64,000 nt of DNA from Armatimonadota bacterium (GCA_020438215.1 JAGQUX010000001.1:1-64000), one strand, 5' to 3'; counted from the first letter of the stretch, positions 16,348 to 25,552 are shown. Numbers and translations are program-made. The notes: generated from the sequence alone by a model not told the origin.

Positions 16348-16899
16348 TCAGCCACGATCAATGTCAGGAATGATGCACCCAACGGCCTCAGTTTTGGGAA
16401 CAGAGACCTTTTTGCTGCTCGTGATTTCTGTTAGCGCAATACGCAAATCTTCGCGTGTGGGCTTGTCACGCCGGATGCCCGTGCGCGGGTATGTGTCATC
16501 AACCCTTCCGAAATACGTCACCTTGCCCTGACTATCAAGCACCACCGCCGTGGGCGTTACTAGTGGTTTAAGCCCCTTCACCAATTGGTGGTTTTTATCC
16601 ACATAAGTGTCATATTTCATCCCGTAGTCGGACTTGTGCTCATCCACCCGCCATTTGCTGATCGTGGGGTCAATGTAAACCCCTAAGAACTTCACATCCT
16701 TGTCGGCAAACTCTTTCACCATTCGGTTGAAGGTGGGTTGATACTGGTTTGCGATGGGGCAACTGACATTGAGAAATATGATCGCCGTTGCTTTCCTACC
16801 GCTCAGTGCAAAACTCGATCCATCGGTTGTCGTCACCGACTTGGGAAGTTCAGCGGGAGTCAGCACGAGGCTCGCGGCAAGAATAGCGGTCATCAACAT
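16348..16899 (-). CDS. Secreted redoxin (thioredoxin fold), paralogue of the gene at 233
   Basis: 183 residues with an N-terminal hydrophobic signal (MLMTAILAASLVLTPA). The active-site segment is IIFLNVSCPIANQYQPTFNR, with a single Cys. It continues with FLGVYIDPTISKWRVDEH, a cis-Pro region PLVTPTAVVLDSQGKVTYFG and a terminal AVGCIIPD motif. The same features occur at the 233-802 gene, with modest overall identity, so the two are diverged paralogues. No cytochrome c gene adjoins this copy. A role as a thiol-dependent peroxidase or extracytoplasmic disulfide protein is inferred from fold only. Confidence 0.82.
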   Translation of the reverse strand: MLMTAILAASLVLTPAELPKSVTTTDGSSFALSGRKATAIIFLNVSCPIANQYQPTFNRMVKEFADKDVKFLGVYIDPTISKWRVDEHKSDYGMKYDTYVDKNHQLVKGLKPLVTPTAVVLDSQGKVTYFGRVDDTYPRTGIRRDKPTREDLRIALTEITSSKKVSVPKTEAVGCIIPDIDRG

Positions 16900-16941
16900 T
16901 GGTTACTTGTCCTGACGATCAAAACTGTTCGCGGTTGCAGT

Positions 16942-17550
16942 TCACCAACCGCTGGCGGCCAAATGGTCGCTCAAAAGCTTGAGAACTTTCCCTCGATGGC
17001 TGATTGCGGCTTTCTCCTCGGGGGTGAGCTGAGCCATTGTGCAACCCAACTCGGGCAGGAAGAAGATGGGGTCATATCCGAAGCCTCCAGTCCCGGTCTG
17101 CTCATAAGCAATCCTTCCTTCGCACACGCCCTGGAAGGTTTGCGTGGCATAACCTGGCTTCGCAAGAGCAACCCAGCAGTTGAATCGTGCCGAACGCTTC
17201 TCGTCCGGCAAGCCATCTAGCTTTTCCAGAACTAAACGCATTTTTTCACCAAATGGTGTGTCTTCTCCAGCAAACCGCTTTGACCACACGCCCAATTCCT
17301 CTGGAATGGCGTCGATCTCAAGACCAGCATCGTCGGCAACGCACCACTCGCCCGTAAACTCAGCCGCCGATTCCACTTTGATAATCGCATTCTCTTTGTA
17401 TGTGGTTCCCGTTTCTTCTGGCTCTGGCGCACCGGGATAATCGGCCAGCGTCACAATCTCCAACTCAGGGAAATGCTCAGAGAGAATCTTCACCATCTCA
17501 CCCGCTTTTTTCGCGTTGTGAGTGGCGATCACCAAACGGTTAGAATCCAT
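16942..17550 (-). CDS. rdgB: Non-canonical purine NTP pyrophosphatase (RdgB/HAM1)
   Basis: 202 residues of normal family length. It hydrolyses dITP, XTP and related deaminated purine nucleotides to monophosphates, protecting nucleic acids. Family blocks are visible: VIATHNAKKAGEM at the N-terminus, ETGTTYKENAIIKVESAAEF, WCVADDAGLEIDAIPEELGV with the metal-binding Asp pair, and GGFGYDPIFFLPELGCTMAQ followed by LTPEEKAAISHRGK. It lies five bases downstream of rph in a two-gene operon, an arrangement found in many bacteria. Confidence 0.95.
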   Translation of the reverse strand: MDSNRLVIATHNAKKAGEMVKILSEHFPELEIVTLADYPGAPEPEETGTTYKENAIIKVESAAEFTGEWCVADDAGLEIDAIPEELGVWSKRFAGEDTPFGEKMRLVLEKLDGLPDEKRSARFNCWVALAKPGYATQTFQGVCEGRIAYEQTGTGGFGYDPIFFLPELGCTMAQLTPEEKAAISHRGKVLKLLSDHLAASGW

Positions 17551-17555
17551 GCTCT

Positions 17556-18266
17556 TTAGCTCAGAACTTCCTTTTGCATTTCGAACAGTTCTTCGATACC
17601 TTTTTTCGCCAAAGCGAGCATTTTGCCAAGTGTATCGGCACCAAACGGTTCAGTTTCTGCTGTTCCCTGGATTTCAACAAACCGTCCGCTGCTCGTCATC
17701 ACGACATTCATATCTGTGTTCGCCCGGGAATCCTCGTGGTAACAAAGATCGAGCATCGGCTCTCCACCCACGACACCGACACTGATCGCACCAAGTTGTT
17801 CATTAAACAAAGGCTGCTTGATCATCCGCTGACCAACCATCCACTGCATCGCCTCTTGAACCGCAACATAAGCACCGGTAATCGCGGCGGTGCGAGTTCC
17901 GCCGTCCGCCATGATCGCATCGCAGTCCACGGTGATTGTCCGCTCACCCAGTTTTTCGAGATCAATCACAGTGCGAAGTGCCCGACCAATCAATCGCTGA
18001 ATTTCCAGTGATCGACCATTACAACCCCGATCGCCGTCGCGGCGATTGCGGTCTCGACCAGATCGCGGGAGCATCGCGTACTCCGCCGTCACCCAACCCG
18101 AGCCAGAGCCCTTCATGAATGGCGGCACACGGTCTTCGACAGTCGCAGTGATATACATGTGGGTGTCTCCCATTTTGATGAGGCATGATCCCTCGGCGAA
18201 TTTCGCCACCCCTCGCTCCATCACAACCGGACGCAATTCATCGGCTTTTCTTCCATCAATACGCAT
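17556..18266 (-). CDS. rph: Ribonuclease PH
   Basis: 236 residues, standard length. It is a phosphate-dependent 3' to 5' exoribonuclease acting on tRNA 3' ends and other structured RNAs. Diagnostic blocks are the N-terminal RIDGRKADELRPVVMERG, GWVTAEYAMLPRSGRDRNRR with the conserved Arg cluster, SLEIQRLIGRALRTVIDLEK and TVDCDAIMADGGTRTAAITG containing the catalytic Asp. The ATG is preceded eight bases upstream by TATCCT on the minus strand (18275-18280) with no Shine-Dalgarno sequence. It is co-transcribed with rdgB. Confidence 0.96.
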   Translation of the reverse strand: MRIDGRKADELRPVVMERGVAKFAEGSCLIKMGDTHMYITATVEDRVPPFMKGSGSGWVTAEYAMLPRSGRDRNRRDGDRGCNGRSLEIQRLIGRALRTVIDLEKLGERTITVDCDAIMADGGTRTAAITGAYVAVQEAMQWMVGQRMIKQPLFNEQLGAISVGVVGGEPMLDLCYHEDSRANTDMNVVMTSSGRFVEIQGTAETEPFGADTLGKMLALAKKGIEELFEMQKEVLS

Positions 18267-18359
18267 TGCCGATCAGGATACCAAGACATTCAATTGATTT
18301 GACTCCAATTGAACCAGGACGGGGGACCCCTATTTTCCATCGGTATATTCGAGGCCATT

Positions 18360-19550
18360 ATGCCGAAGCCCAGTTCTCGCTTTGACCGTATCCCGCCGTA
18401 CCTTTTCGCCGAGATTTCCCGCGTCAAACGGGAAGCTAAAGCGCGTGGCGTTGACATTATTGATCTCGGCATCGGCGACCCGGATATTCCGACTCCTCAA
18501 CCGATCCTTGATGCTCTGAAAACTGCGGTAGATAATAAGGAAACCCACCGCTACGACGAAAGCGCTCGGGGTTGGCCCGAATTCATTTCCGCGGCAGCAG
18601 ATTGGTATCAACGCACCTTTGGTGTTGAACTCGATCAAGCGTCCGAGATGTGTCAGGTGATTGGGAGCAAAGAAGGGCTCGCCCACCTTGCTTGGTCTTA
18701 CATTGATGCCGGCGATTACTCCATCATCCCGAATCCTGGCTATCCCGTTTACAAAAACAACACGCTCATGGCCGGTGGCGAAGTCTACGAAACTCCTCTG
18801 CTGGCTGAAAACGCCTTCCTCCCTGATCTGACCGCAATTCCAACGGATGTGGCGAAAAAAGCCAAGCTTTTCTACGTTTGCTACCCGCACAACCCAACCG
18901 CAGCGGTCGCTACGCCGGAGTTCTATCAAGACGCTGTTGCATTCTGCCGCGAGCACGACATCCTGCTAGTCAATGACATGGCGTACGCCACAGTCACTTA
19001 CGATGGATTCAAGAGCCCAACGGTGCTCCAAGTCGAAGGTGGCAAGGACGTAGCGATTGAGTTCCACTCCCTCAGCAAGATGTACAACATGACCGGCTGG
19101 CGACTCGGGTTCGCGGCTGGTAACCCGGATGCCATCTCCACCCTTCAGCGGCTGAAAGATAACATCGATAGTAAGCAGTTCGGTGCCGTAGCCTTGGCCG
19201 GTGCACACGCTCTCAATCACGTTGATAACTCCGCCACAATGGCGATCTACGAAAAGCGTCGTGATTTGCTCTGCGATGGACTCCGCGAACTGGGCTGGGA
19301 CATTCCAAAACCGAAAGCCACTCTCTTTGTTTGGGCACCCGTCCCCCGCGATGACATGGACTCTGCAACCTTCTGCCGAGAATTGATTGAGAAAGCAGGC
19401 GTAGTGATCATCCCTGGTTCTGGATCAGGCGATGCGGGCGAGGGTTACGTCAGGATGTCACTTACTTTGCCAGGGGATGTGGATGGTCAGAGATTCGTGG
19501 AAGCCGTCAAGCGAATTAAGGAATCTGGTCTCATCCCGGCTCGTGTCTAG
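18360..19550 (+). CDS. dapL: LL-diaminopimelate aminotransferase
   Basis: 396 residues from the ATG at 18360. The longer frame adds 17 residues without support, and TATATT ends ten bases before this ATG. It is a fold-type I PLP aminotransferase with IDLGIGDPDIPTPQPILDAL near the N-terminus, YCYPHNPTAAVATPEFYQ-like substrate loop, LLVNDMAYATVTYDG and the PLP lysine in HSLSKMYNMTGWRLGF. It converts tetrahydrodipicolinate directly to LL-diaminopimelate for lysine and peptidoglycan. The N-terminal RFDRIPPYLFAEI is typical of the DapL2/MJ-type branch, so other aspartate-type aminotransferases remain possible. folC overlaps its end by eight bases. Confidence 0.85.
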   Translation: MPKPSSRFDRIPPYLFAEISRVKREAKARGVDIIDLGIGDPDIPTPQPILDALKTAVDNKETHRYDESARGWPEFISAAADWYQRTFGVELDQASEMCQVIGSKEGLAHLAWSYIDAGDYSIIPNPGYPVYKNNTLMAGGEVYETPLLAENAFLPDLTAIPTDVAKKAKLFYVCYPHNPTAAVATPEFYQDAVAFCREHDILLVNDMAYATVTYDGFKSPTVLQVEGGKDVAIEFHSLSKMYNMTGWRLGFAAGNPDAISTLQRLKDNIDSKQFGAVALAGAHALNHVDNSATMAIYEKRRDLLCDGLRELGWDIPKPKATLFVWAPVPRDDMDSATFCRELIEKAGVVIIPGSGSGDAGEGYVRMSLTLPGDVDGQRFVEAVKRIKESGLIPARV

Positions 19551-20853
19551 ATTCACTTACGATGACGCAGTTGCCGCCCTGAGCAGTTATTCGGCTCAGG
19601 CGTGGCGCCATGGGCTCGACCGCATGGAAGAGTTCTGTTCCCGCTTGGGTGTTCCCCACGGTGGAGACACAGAGTTCTTCCACGTCGGCGGCACAAACGG
19701 AAAAGGCTCGACCTGCGCGTTCATCGAATCACTCATTCGCCACCAGGGATACACCACAGGAGCCACTTACAGCCCGTACGTTTACATCCTCCGGGAGCGG
19801 TTCCAAGCCAATGGGCTCCTCATCCCGGTCAGAGATTTCGCCAGCTTGGTAGAACGAATGATCCCTGTCGCCGAAGAGCTCAAGGCGACTGACTTTGGCG
19901 GGCCATCAGAGTTCGAGTTCAAGACCGCACTCGCATTCCTCTACTGGCAAAAGCAGCGCGTAGATACCGCCGTTCTGGAAGTTGGTCTTGGCGGTCGGCT
20001 CGATTCGACGAACATCGTTACTCCCCAAGTCAGCGTAATCGTTTCAATTGGACGTGACCATGTGCACGTTCTAGGCGACACACTCGAGGAGATCGCCGAG
20101 CAAAAAGCAGGGATTATCAAGCCAGGAGTCCCCTCCATCATCGGACGCATGGAAGACGGCCCTCGACAAGTCATAGAACGTATTGCCGCAGAAAAAGAAA
20201 GCCCGCTCTGGCGAATGGGCTACGAGCTAGCGATCGACGGCGACCGCGAAGCCGGATACACACTCAAGCATCCCGGCGGTTCGACATATTTTGGGGTTCC
20301 AAAGCGGCTCCCTGGCCCAATCCAAGCTCACAATGCCGGGCTCGCTATCGCCAGCCTGATAGCAACCAACCACATCAAGGACGAAGGGAAACTGATAGAA
20401 GGGATGGCCCATGCTTGGCTCCCCGGGCGGTGCCAAGTTGTTCCCAACGGTGAACAGACCTGGGTTTTTGATGGCGCGCACAATCCCCCCGCTGCCGAAG
20501 CGCTCACCCTTGCCCTGCCGGAAATCACCAATAAACCTTGGACGATCATCATCGGGATGCTGGCTGACCACAGCACTGATGGCTTGATTGAATCGCTGGC
20601 TCCCTATGCCGCAGAGTTCCGGTGTGTCCCCATTGACTGGCACAGAGCCAGAACTCCGCAAGAAATCGCAGAGCGCGTCACAGAACTTGGCTTTTCAGGC
20701 TCAGCATATGATTCCATTGAAGAAGCCACCCAGAGCATCGCAACCGAACACGTCTTGGTGACGGGAAGCTTCTATCTCCTGAAAGAAGTTGCTGAAACCA
20801 CCGGATTATGGAATCGCGTCATTAGGCCGCCCGATGCACTTTTTGAAACTTAA
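19543..20853 (+). CDS. folC: Folylpolyglutamate synthase / dihydrofolate synthase
   Basis: 436 residues from a GTG at 19543 that overlaps the dapL stop (GTGTCTAG). A longer frame starting at 19432 would lie within dapL. It adds Glu to dihydropteroate and folates. The Mur-ligase fold is clear: P-loop HVGGTNGKGSTCAFIESLIR, EFEFKTALAFLYWQ, VLEVGLGGRLDSTNIVTPQ, SIGRDHVHVLGDTLEEIAEQ, KAGIIKPG and WVFDGAHNPPAAEALTLAL. Translational coupling to dapL is likely. Confidence 0.93.
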   Translation: MSRFTYDDAVAALSSYSAQAWRHGLDRMEEFCSRLGVPHGGDTEFFHVGGTNGKGSTCAFIESLIRHQGYTTGATYSPYVYILRERFQANGLLIPVRDFASLVERMIPVAEELKATDFGGPSEFEFKTALAFLYWQKQRVDTAVLEVGLGGRLDSTNIVTPQVSVIVSIGRDHVHVLGDTLEEIAEQKAGIIKPGVPSIIGRMEDGPRQVIERIAAEKESPLWRMGYELAIDGDREAGYTLKHPGGSTYFGVPKRLPGPIQAHNAGLAIASLIATNHIKDEGKLIEGMAHAWLPGRCQVVPNGEQTWVFDGAHNPPAAEALTLALPEITNKPWTIIIGMLADHSTDGLIESLAPYAAEFRCVPIDWHRARTPQEIAERVTELGFSGSAYDSIEEATQSIATEHVLVTGSFYLLKEVAETTGLWNRVIRPPDALFET

Positions 20854-20928
20854 CGGAACTCTCACCACGCTAAAACCGTTCAGGCATACGTGGGACCTCT
20901 TAATGAGGTCACGAGAAGGAATCGAAAA

Positions 20929-21477
20929 ATGTTGAAGAAAGCAATTTTTGGAATGGTCGCGCTTGGCGCACTCGCTCTGCCGGTTCTCGCCGGTCTGGAT
21001 AGCGGACTCAAAGTTGGCGAATCCGTCACCCCGTTCCACCCACAGCACGTTGCTGGCCCGGATGCTGGCACCGACACCTGCCCACCGTGCAAGTACGGCA
21101 ACCGCCCGGCTGTTCAAGTTTGGGTCAATGGCGATAGCTCCGAAAACATCATGGCGATCGCAAACAACCTTTCCGCACAAGTGGATGGCTCCGATGCAGA
21201 ACTCAAAGGTTTTGTGATCAACCTCACCAAATGTGATGCTTGCGTTGATGCCGCAAAAGAAATGGGCAAAGCCGCTAAGATGAAGAACATCGGTATCGCT
21301 TACCTGCCGATCACCGACGAAGCGGTCAAGAACTACAAAGTGAACACCAGCGCAGACGTGAAGAACACCGTCTTCGTGTACAAGAATCGCAAAGTGGTTG
21401 CTAAGTTCGTGAACCTGAAGGCTGACAAAGCTGGCCTCGGTGAACTGAACGCTGCTATCGCTAAGATCAACAACTAA
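20929..21477 (+). CDS. Secreted thioredoxin-like protein with CPPC motif
   Basis: 182 residues from the ATG at 20929, which has AGAAGGA eleven bases upstream and a typical signal peptide (MLKKAIFGMVALGALALPVL). The mature part carries DTCPPCKYGNRPAVQVWVN, a CxxC that resembles a thioredoxin-type site though its position after a short N-terminal extension is unusual. A second CxxC-like pair follows in LTKCDACVDAAKEM. The C-terminal strand region VKNTVFVYKNRKVVAKFVNL looks like the end of a thioredoxin fold. I infer an extracytoplasmic redox or metal-binding protein. A strong terminator follows, so it is a monocistronic unit. Confidence 0.68.
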   Translation: MLKKAIFGMVALGALALPVLAGLDSGLKVGESVTPFHPQHVAGPDAGTDTCPPCKYGNRPAVQVWVNGDSSENIMAIANNLSAQVDGSDAELKGFVINLTKCDACVDAAKEMGKAAKMKNIGIAYLPITDEAVKNYKVNTSADVKNTVFVYKNRKVVAKFVNLKADKAGLGELNAAIAKINN

Positions 21478-21502
21478 ATTCTCTTCGAGAACAAAACCAA
21501 CA

Positions 21503-21535
21503 AGAGCTTGAGCCATGCGCTCAGGCTCTTTTTCT
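21503..21535 (+). terminator. Intrinsic terminator
   Basis: GAGCTTGAGC, loop CATGC and GCTCAGGCTC form a ten-pair stem with one wobble, followed by TTTTTCT. It ends the thioredoxin-like gene and overlaps the stop of the convergent 95-residue gene. Confidence 0.85.
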
Positions 21536-21821
21536 ATTTGGGGAGGAAGCCAAAGTAACCGTTGGCAATCAGCCACAGGAACCCAAAGTAGATCCCGTAG
21601 CATCCAAACACGATCAATACAAACCGGATACACAACTTCACGAACGGCAGTCCGAGCTTGCGCGCGATGCGCTCTTGTTTCAGAACTCGTTCGCGTTGCT
21701 TTTCGGTGAGGCGAGGCGAGTGGTAGTAGCGATGTCGCCAATTACGGATGAAGTCTCCCCTCATCCGCCGCAGAAGGAATCCCCAAGTCCAGCGGGCCGC
21801 GATATGCGTTGGATCACGCAT
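21534..21821 (-). CDS. Small basic membrane protein of unknown function
   Basis: 95 residues. The N-terminal two thirds are rich in Arg and Lys and may be cytoplasmic (FLLRRMRGDFIRNWRHRYYH, then TEKQRERVLKQERIARKL). One or two hydrophobic helices lie near 63-90 (FVLIVFGCYGIYFGFLWLIA). It follows the ADP-ribosylglycohydrolase-like gene with an eight-base gap, which places it third in the murJ operon. No family recognised. Confidence 0.6.
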   Translation of the reverse strand: MRDPTHIAARWTWGFLLRRMRGDFIRNWRHRYYHSPRLTEKQRERVLKQERIARKLGLPFVKLCIRFVLIVFGCYGIYFGFLWLIANGYFGFLPK

Positions 21822-21829
21822 GAACTTTT

Positions 21830-23812
21830 CTACTCCGGATTCTTCGGCATTGGCGTCACCAGACGCCCAACTTCATCGAAAAAGGCGAGCACCAAGGGAG
21901 CCACCGGTTCGGCATTCCGCACAACTTTCACCAAAATGTCGTTCTCACCCGAAGTCTCGAATTCCGCCATGTACTTCCCTTGCGCGCGCGGAACCGGAGT
22001 ATGGACATCGTGATAGCGCAGAATCTGCCGCCCATCCACAAACACCATCATCCCCGTGCCGATTGCGCCAATCATTGAGATTTGTCCGGCGGCAGGGAAC
22101 GTCATCTTTGCATGAAGATAAGCCACGCCCGGCCCGTTTTTGAACAGCGGCTCGACATCCATCACGACATGGGAAAACGGCGTCTGATTCCAAACGACCG
22201 GCATATCAGAACGCCCATTGTGATAAGAATCCAAAGCAATTTCCCGCTCGGGGCCGTACGATTTTTGGTATCCCGCGCCATCATGATTTGCGAACGGGCC
22301 AATCGTGTTCCAAGTTGGAGCTTTGGCCAAAGGAACGATCACATCGCGTCCATCAGCCCGCAGACGGAGAAGCTGATTCGCCTCGGCATCCAGGCATTTG
22401 ATCACCGCAGGGAAACTGACTTCTGCATCAGCGGCAAGCTGGCAATCCTTCACACGTGAAGCAACCTCCAACCCCGGCGTCCCTGCGAGCGAGAATTCAA
22501 AAGTGCGCGTTTCCTCCGACCGATTCTTGATCTGGAACTGCATGCTGATCGACTGATCCTGGGCAAGAAATGGAGGATCAAAGTATTCGATCATGACGAG
22601 CAAGTCGCCGGCCATGTGCGAGGTTTTCCGTCCCGCACCAATCAGGTTCCGCTTGAGGCCCGCGCTCACCAGCTTGATCGGCTCTTCGAGTTGGAGTTCC
22701 GGGATAGGCTCTCGTTCTGGTTCTGCAACAGGTTCATTCGCAGGTTCTGCATCAGGTGTTTCTGAAACTGACTCTTCCGCGGTTTCAGTATCTGTGTCAG
22801 GAGAAGCAACCTCAGCAGGCTCCTCGGGAGCCACCTCTTCGATAACAGGCTCCACGACAACCGGCTTCTCCATCGGAGCCAAGCTGTTTAGTTCTGGCCT
22901 GAGCGGCTCACAGATGGAAAGAAAATCTTCTATCGCGGCAGGAGGATCGAGTCGGCGTAATGTCGGTGTCGCAACGTAATCCTTCCCGAGCGGAGTCAGC
23001 CACTCATCTTCAATGCCACCCGCCAAAAGCGTAGCGATTAACCCTACTGCGGCGGTGTTGTGCCCCGCTGATGATCCGAGCCCCGCGGTCAGGAGCATGG
23101 CCTTTCCGGGGTTCCCTTCCCCGTTCACCACCCCCATGAGAATCCACGCCATGTTCAAGTTGATGTCGTGCTGATCTAGGATTTTGAACTCGCCCGGCAT
23201 ATTCAGCTTGAGTTCTCGCGGGCGTTCCACCTGCCCCACTGAGGACAGAATGTGCGGGATCATCTTGACGAACGGCGCATTGTCTGGGAGATTCTTCGCC
23301 AGGGTCTTGATCCAATCTGATATCGACATTCCCGGACGAGTGACGGCGATTGTTGCCGCTAATCCCGCTGGGAGGGTTGCTCCGAAACTGTTGTGATCGA
23401 TGGACGCATCGTAATACGCCGCCTTATACGCCTTGTCCGGCTGCCCATGATAAACCAACCCCCAAAACAAGGTTCGCCCGATTGCCTCGCTCCCCATCGG
23501 GAGCGGCTGCATCATCTGCCCTGAAGCTGGGCTCGTAAATCCGTAGCGCAGAGCGGCATATCCATACACCGACTCCTCCATTGTCAATTCAAGGTATTCC
23601 AGAGCGGTCTGCCCCAGAACCTCTGCCGGACGATCTTCATTGATGTGCTTGCGCCAGGCAATCCAAGCATCGATGGCATGGCTGGGTTCCATCCGCGACG
23701 GGATTGGGTCGTAGCCCGCCAACCGGGAGAAGTCAGTTCTGTTTCGTCGGGGTGATCCGAGGGTCCACCCTGCGAGGGCGGCATGGGCGGCAAGCCGGGC
23801 TAATTGCGACAT
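21830..23812 (-). CDS. ADP-ribosylglycohydrolase-like protein with acidic linker and C-terminal beta domain
   Basis: 660 residues. The N-terminal 310 residues have the helical layout of the ADP-ribosylglycohydrolase (DraG/ARH) family: GWTLGSP near the start, MGSEAIGRTLFWGLVYHGQP, AAYYDASIDHNSFGATLPAG and GLGSSAGHNTAAVGLIATLL. In active members the last block reads GGDTDT and supplies Asp ligands to the metal; here these are replaced, so activity is doubtful. A 70-residue Pro/Glu/Val-rich acidic linker follows (about 320-385). The C-terminal 260 residues are beta-rich, with a trimeric-sheet-like or NPCBM/PA14-like look (FDPPFLAQDQSISMQFQIKN, TWNTIGPFANHDGAGYQ). There is no signal peptide. It follows murJ by 18 bases, with AGGA upstream of the ATG. 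Confidence 0.6.
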   Translation of the reverse strand: MSQLARLAAHAALAGWTLGSPRRNRTDFSRLAGYDPIPSRMEPSHAIDAWIAWRKHINEDRPAEVLGQTALEYLELTMEESVYGYAALRYGFTSPASGQMMQPLPMGSEAIGRTLFWGLVYHGQPDKAYKAAYYDASIDHNSFGATLPAGLAATIAVTRPGMSISDWIKTLAKNLPDNAPFVKMIPHILSSVGQVERPRELKLNMPGEFKILDQHDINLNMAWILMGVVNGEGNPGKAMLLTAGLGSSAGHNTAAVGLIATLLAGGIEDEWLTPLGKDYVATPTLRRLDPPAAIEDFLSICEPLRPELNSLAPMEKPVVVEPVIEEVAPEEPAEVASPDTDTETAEESVSETPDAEPANEPVAEPEREPIPELQLEEPIKLVSAGLKRNLIGAGRKTSHMAGDLLVMIEYFDPPFLAQDQSISMQFQIKNRSEETRTFEFSLAGTPGLEVASRVKDCQLAADAEVSFPAVIKCLDAEANQLLRLRADGRDVIVPLAKAPTWNTIGPFANHDGAGYQKSYGPEREIALDSYHNGRSDMPVVWNQTPFSHVVMDVEPLFKNGPGVAYLHAKMTFPAAGQISMIGAIGTGMMVFVDGRQILRYHDVHTPVPRAQGKYMAEFETSGENDILVKVVRNAEPVAPLVLAFFDEVGRLVTPMPKNPE

Positions 23813-23830
23813 CGGTAATCCTATTTTGAC

Positions 23831-25450
23831 TTACGATTTAGGCTCGTCCGAGGATTCCTTGGCTGGGCTCATTCGCTTGAAAACCCGATCCAGATAGGCC
23901 GTTTCCGGCATCTTCATGGCTCGAGCGGCAAAGAAATACACCCAAGCCGCCATCAATCCAAAGATGAGCAATGTGATGACATCACCCAGTTTGTTACCGG
24001 TGAGATTGAACTTGTGCGCGGCCTCATAGGCAAACCAGATGAACCCACCCGAAACTGCCGCGGCAACCACCCCTTTCCCCAAAGTCTGCCAGATGCCCGC
24101 AAGGTCAATCTTGCCCACAATCTTCTGAACGTAGATCATTAGCGCACCAGCCAAAACAAGCGCGGCGACCGACCCCATATATGGAAGCCAAACGTAGTTC
24201 GATTGCTTGGTAGCGATCACTGTGAGCCAAGCCGTCCCGCCGAAAACCCCTGTCATGATCGTGCCGATCACGATGGGCGGGACTGGTTTCTGTACACTGA
24301 AAAACGCTCGCATGATGACCGGCTGAAGACACCACCCGGTGATCCCAATCGCAAAGGCTTGCAAGACCGGAGCCGTACGCAAAGTATCTTCCGCATCAAA
24401 CTTCCCGAACTGCATAAGCCCGGCAATGATCTCGTTCGGAATGGCAAAGAATATCGCGCTGATCGGCAAAGCAAGAAAGATAACTGTGCGAATGGTTTTG
24501 CTCAGTTGCGATTGGAACATATCCATCTTGCCTTGAGCAAAAAACTGGCTCAAAGCCGGGAATGCGGCAATCGCCATTGCTTGGCCAAACACCCCGAGCG
24601 GAGCCTGCATTAGTTTATTCCCCAGATCATAAGCCGAGTTCACGCCGTCGGGATAGTAAGTCGCGAAATACTGCATGATCATCCCGAACACGCCGGGGAG
24701 TGAGAGACCCAAAACAACCGGAGCCATCAATCGGAAGACTTTGCGAACCCCTTCGTGCTTGGTATCCAATGTGAATTTAAACCGCGCCCCAAGCTTCTTC
24801 ATTGCATACAGCGGCACGACAATGTTCCCAAGGAATGCCCCTACCAACGCCCCCCAACTCAGGCCCGCGATAGATGGAGTTACGAACGCGCTGATCACCA
24901 GCGCACCGATGATAATCCCGATGTTATAAATGTTCGGCCCAAGTCCTGGCACGGTGAAAACCTGACGTGCGTACAGCGTCCCGAACAGCAATCCACCGAT
25001 AAAGAATGCAAACTGCGCGGGCAGAACAATCCGGCTCAAATAGATGATTGTCGGATAGATGCTCGGATCTTTGTTACCGGCGATCAACTCGGTGAGCTGG
25101 GGCGCAAATATCCATGCGCCGGAAATGAAAACGATCAGCGCCACCGACATGATAGACGCAACCGCAGAGAAGATGTGCCAAGCGTCATCCTCTCGGTCGG
25201 TAGTCAGATACTCCGTGAAAACTGGGATGAAAGCAGAGCTGAGAGCCCCGCCCGCCACCAGATAAAACAGCAAGTCCGGAATCTGGAATGAGATTCGGTA
25301 GGCATCGGTGATAATGTCTTGCCCAAAAACGGCGGTGATGATGATATCGCGGACAATGCCGAGGATTCGGCTCAGGAAAAGACTCGCCGCCATAATGCCG
25401 CCTGCTTTGGCGATATTCGGCGTGAGTGAAGGCTTTGGTTTTTCGTCCAC
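23831..25450 (-). CDS. murJ: Lipid II flippase MurJ (MviN)
   Basis: 539 residues with about 14 transmembrane helices, MOP superfamily. It moves lipid II across the inner membrane for peptidoglycan synthesis. Family text includes IMAASLFLSRILGIVRDIII, FGQDIITDAYRISFQIPDLL, GGALSSAFIPVFTEYLTTDR and MAPVVLGLSLPGVFGMIMQY. The start is GTG at 25450. Minus-strand TATAAT (25462-25467) lies 11 bases upstream and drives an operon with the 660-residue and 95-residue genes. Confidence 0.95.
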   Translation of the reverse strand: MDEKPKPSLTPNIAKAGGIMAASLFLSRILGIVRDIIITAVFGQDIITDAYRISFQIPDLLFYLVAGGALSSAFIPVFTEYLTTDREDDAWHIFSAVASIMSVALIVFISGAWIFAPQLTELIAGNKDPSIYPTIIYLSRIVLPAQFAFFIGGLLFGTLYARQVFTVPGLGPNIYNIGIIIGALVISAFVTPSIAGLSWGALVGAFLGNIVVPLYAMKKLGARFKFTLDTKHEGVRKVFRLMAPVVLGLSLPGVFGMIMQYFATYYPDGVNSAYDLGNKLMQAPLGVFGQAMAIAAFPALSQFFAQGKMDMFQSQLSKTIRTVIFLALPISAIFFAIPNEIIAGLMQFGKFDAEDTLRTAPVLQAFAIGITGWCLQPVIMRAFFSVQKPVPPIVIGTIMTGVFGGTAWLTVIATKQSNYVWLPYMGSVAALVLAGALMIYVQKIVGKIDLAGIWQTLGKGVVAAAVSGGFIWFAYEAAHKFNLTGNKLGDVITLLIFGLMAAWVYFFAARAMKMPETAYLDRVFKRMSPAKESSDEPKS

Positions 25451-25461
25451 GGCGGGCTCTG

Positions 25462-25467
25462 ATTATA
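25462..25467 (-). promoter_or_regulatory. -10 box of murJ operon
   Basis: Perfect TATAAT, 11 bases from the GTG start of murJ. The predicted leader is at most four or five bases. Confidence 0.6.
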
Positions 25468-25552
25468 TCGCGCAGATCGACACGGCTCTCCCGCCCAACG
25501 CCATCTGAGTTCAGATGTGTTCCCGGTCCGAGTCCAAAGCCCGCCTAAACAG

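Noticed and set aside
22593-22979. Ser/Gly-rich 128-codon plus-strand frame
   Set aside because: Reflects the Glu/Pro-rich linker of the minus-strand 660-residue gene read backwards.
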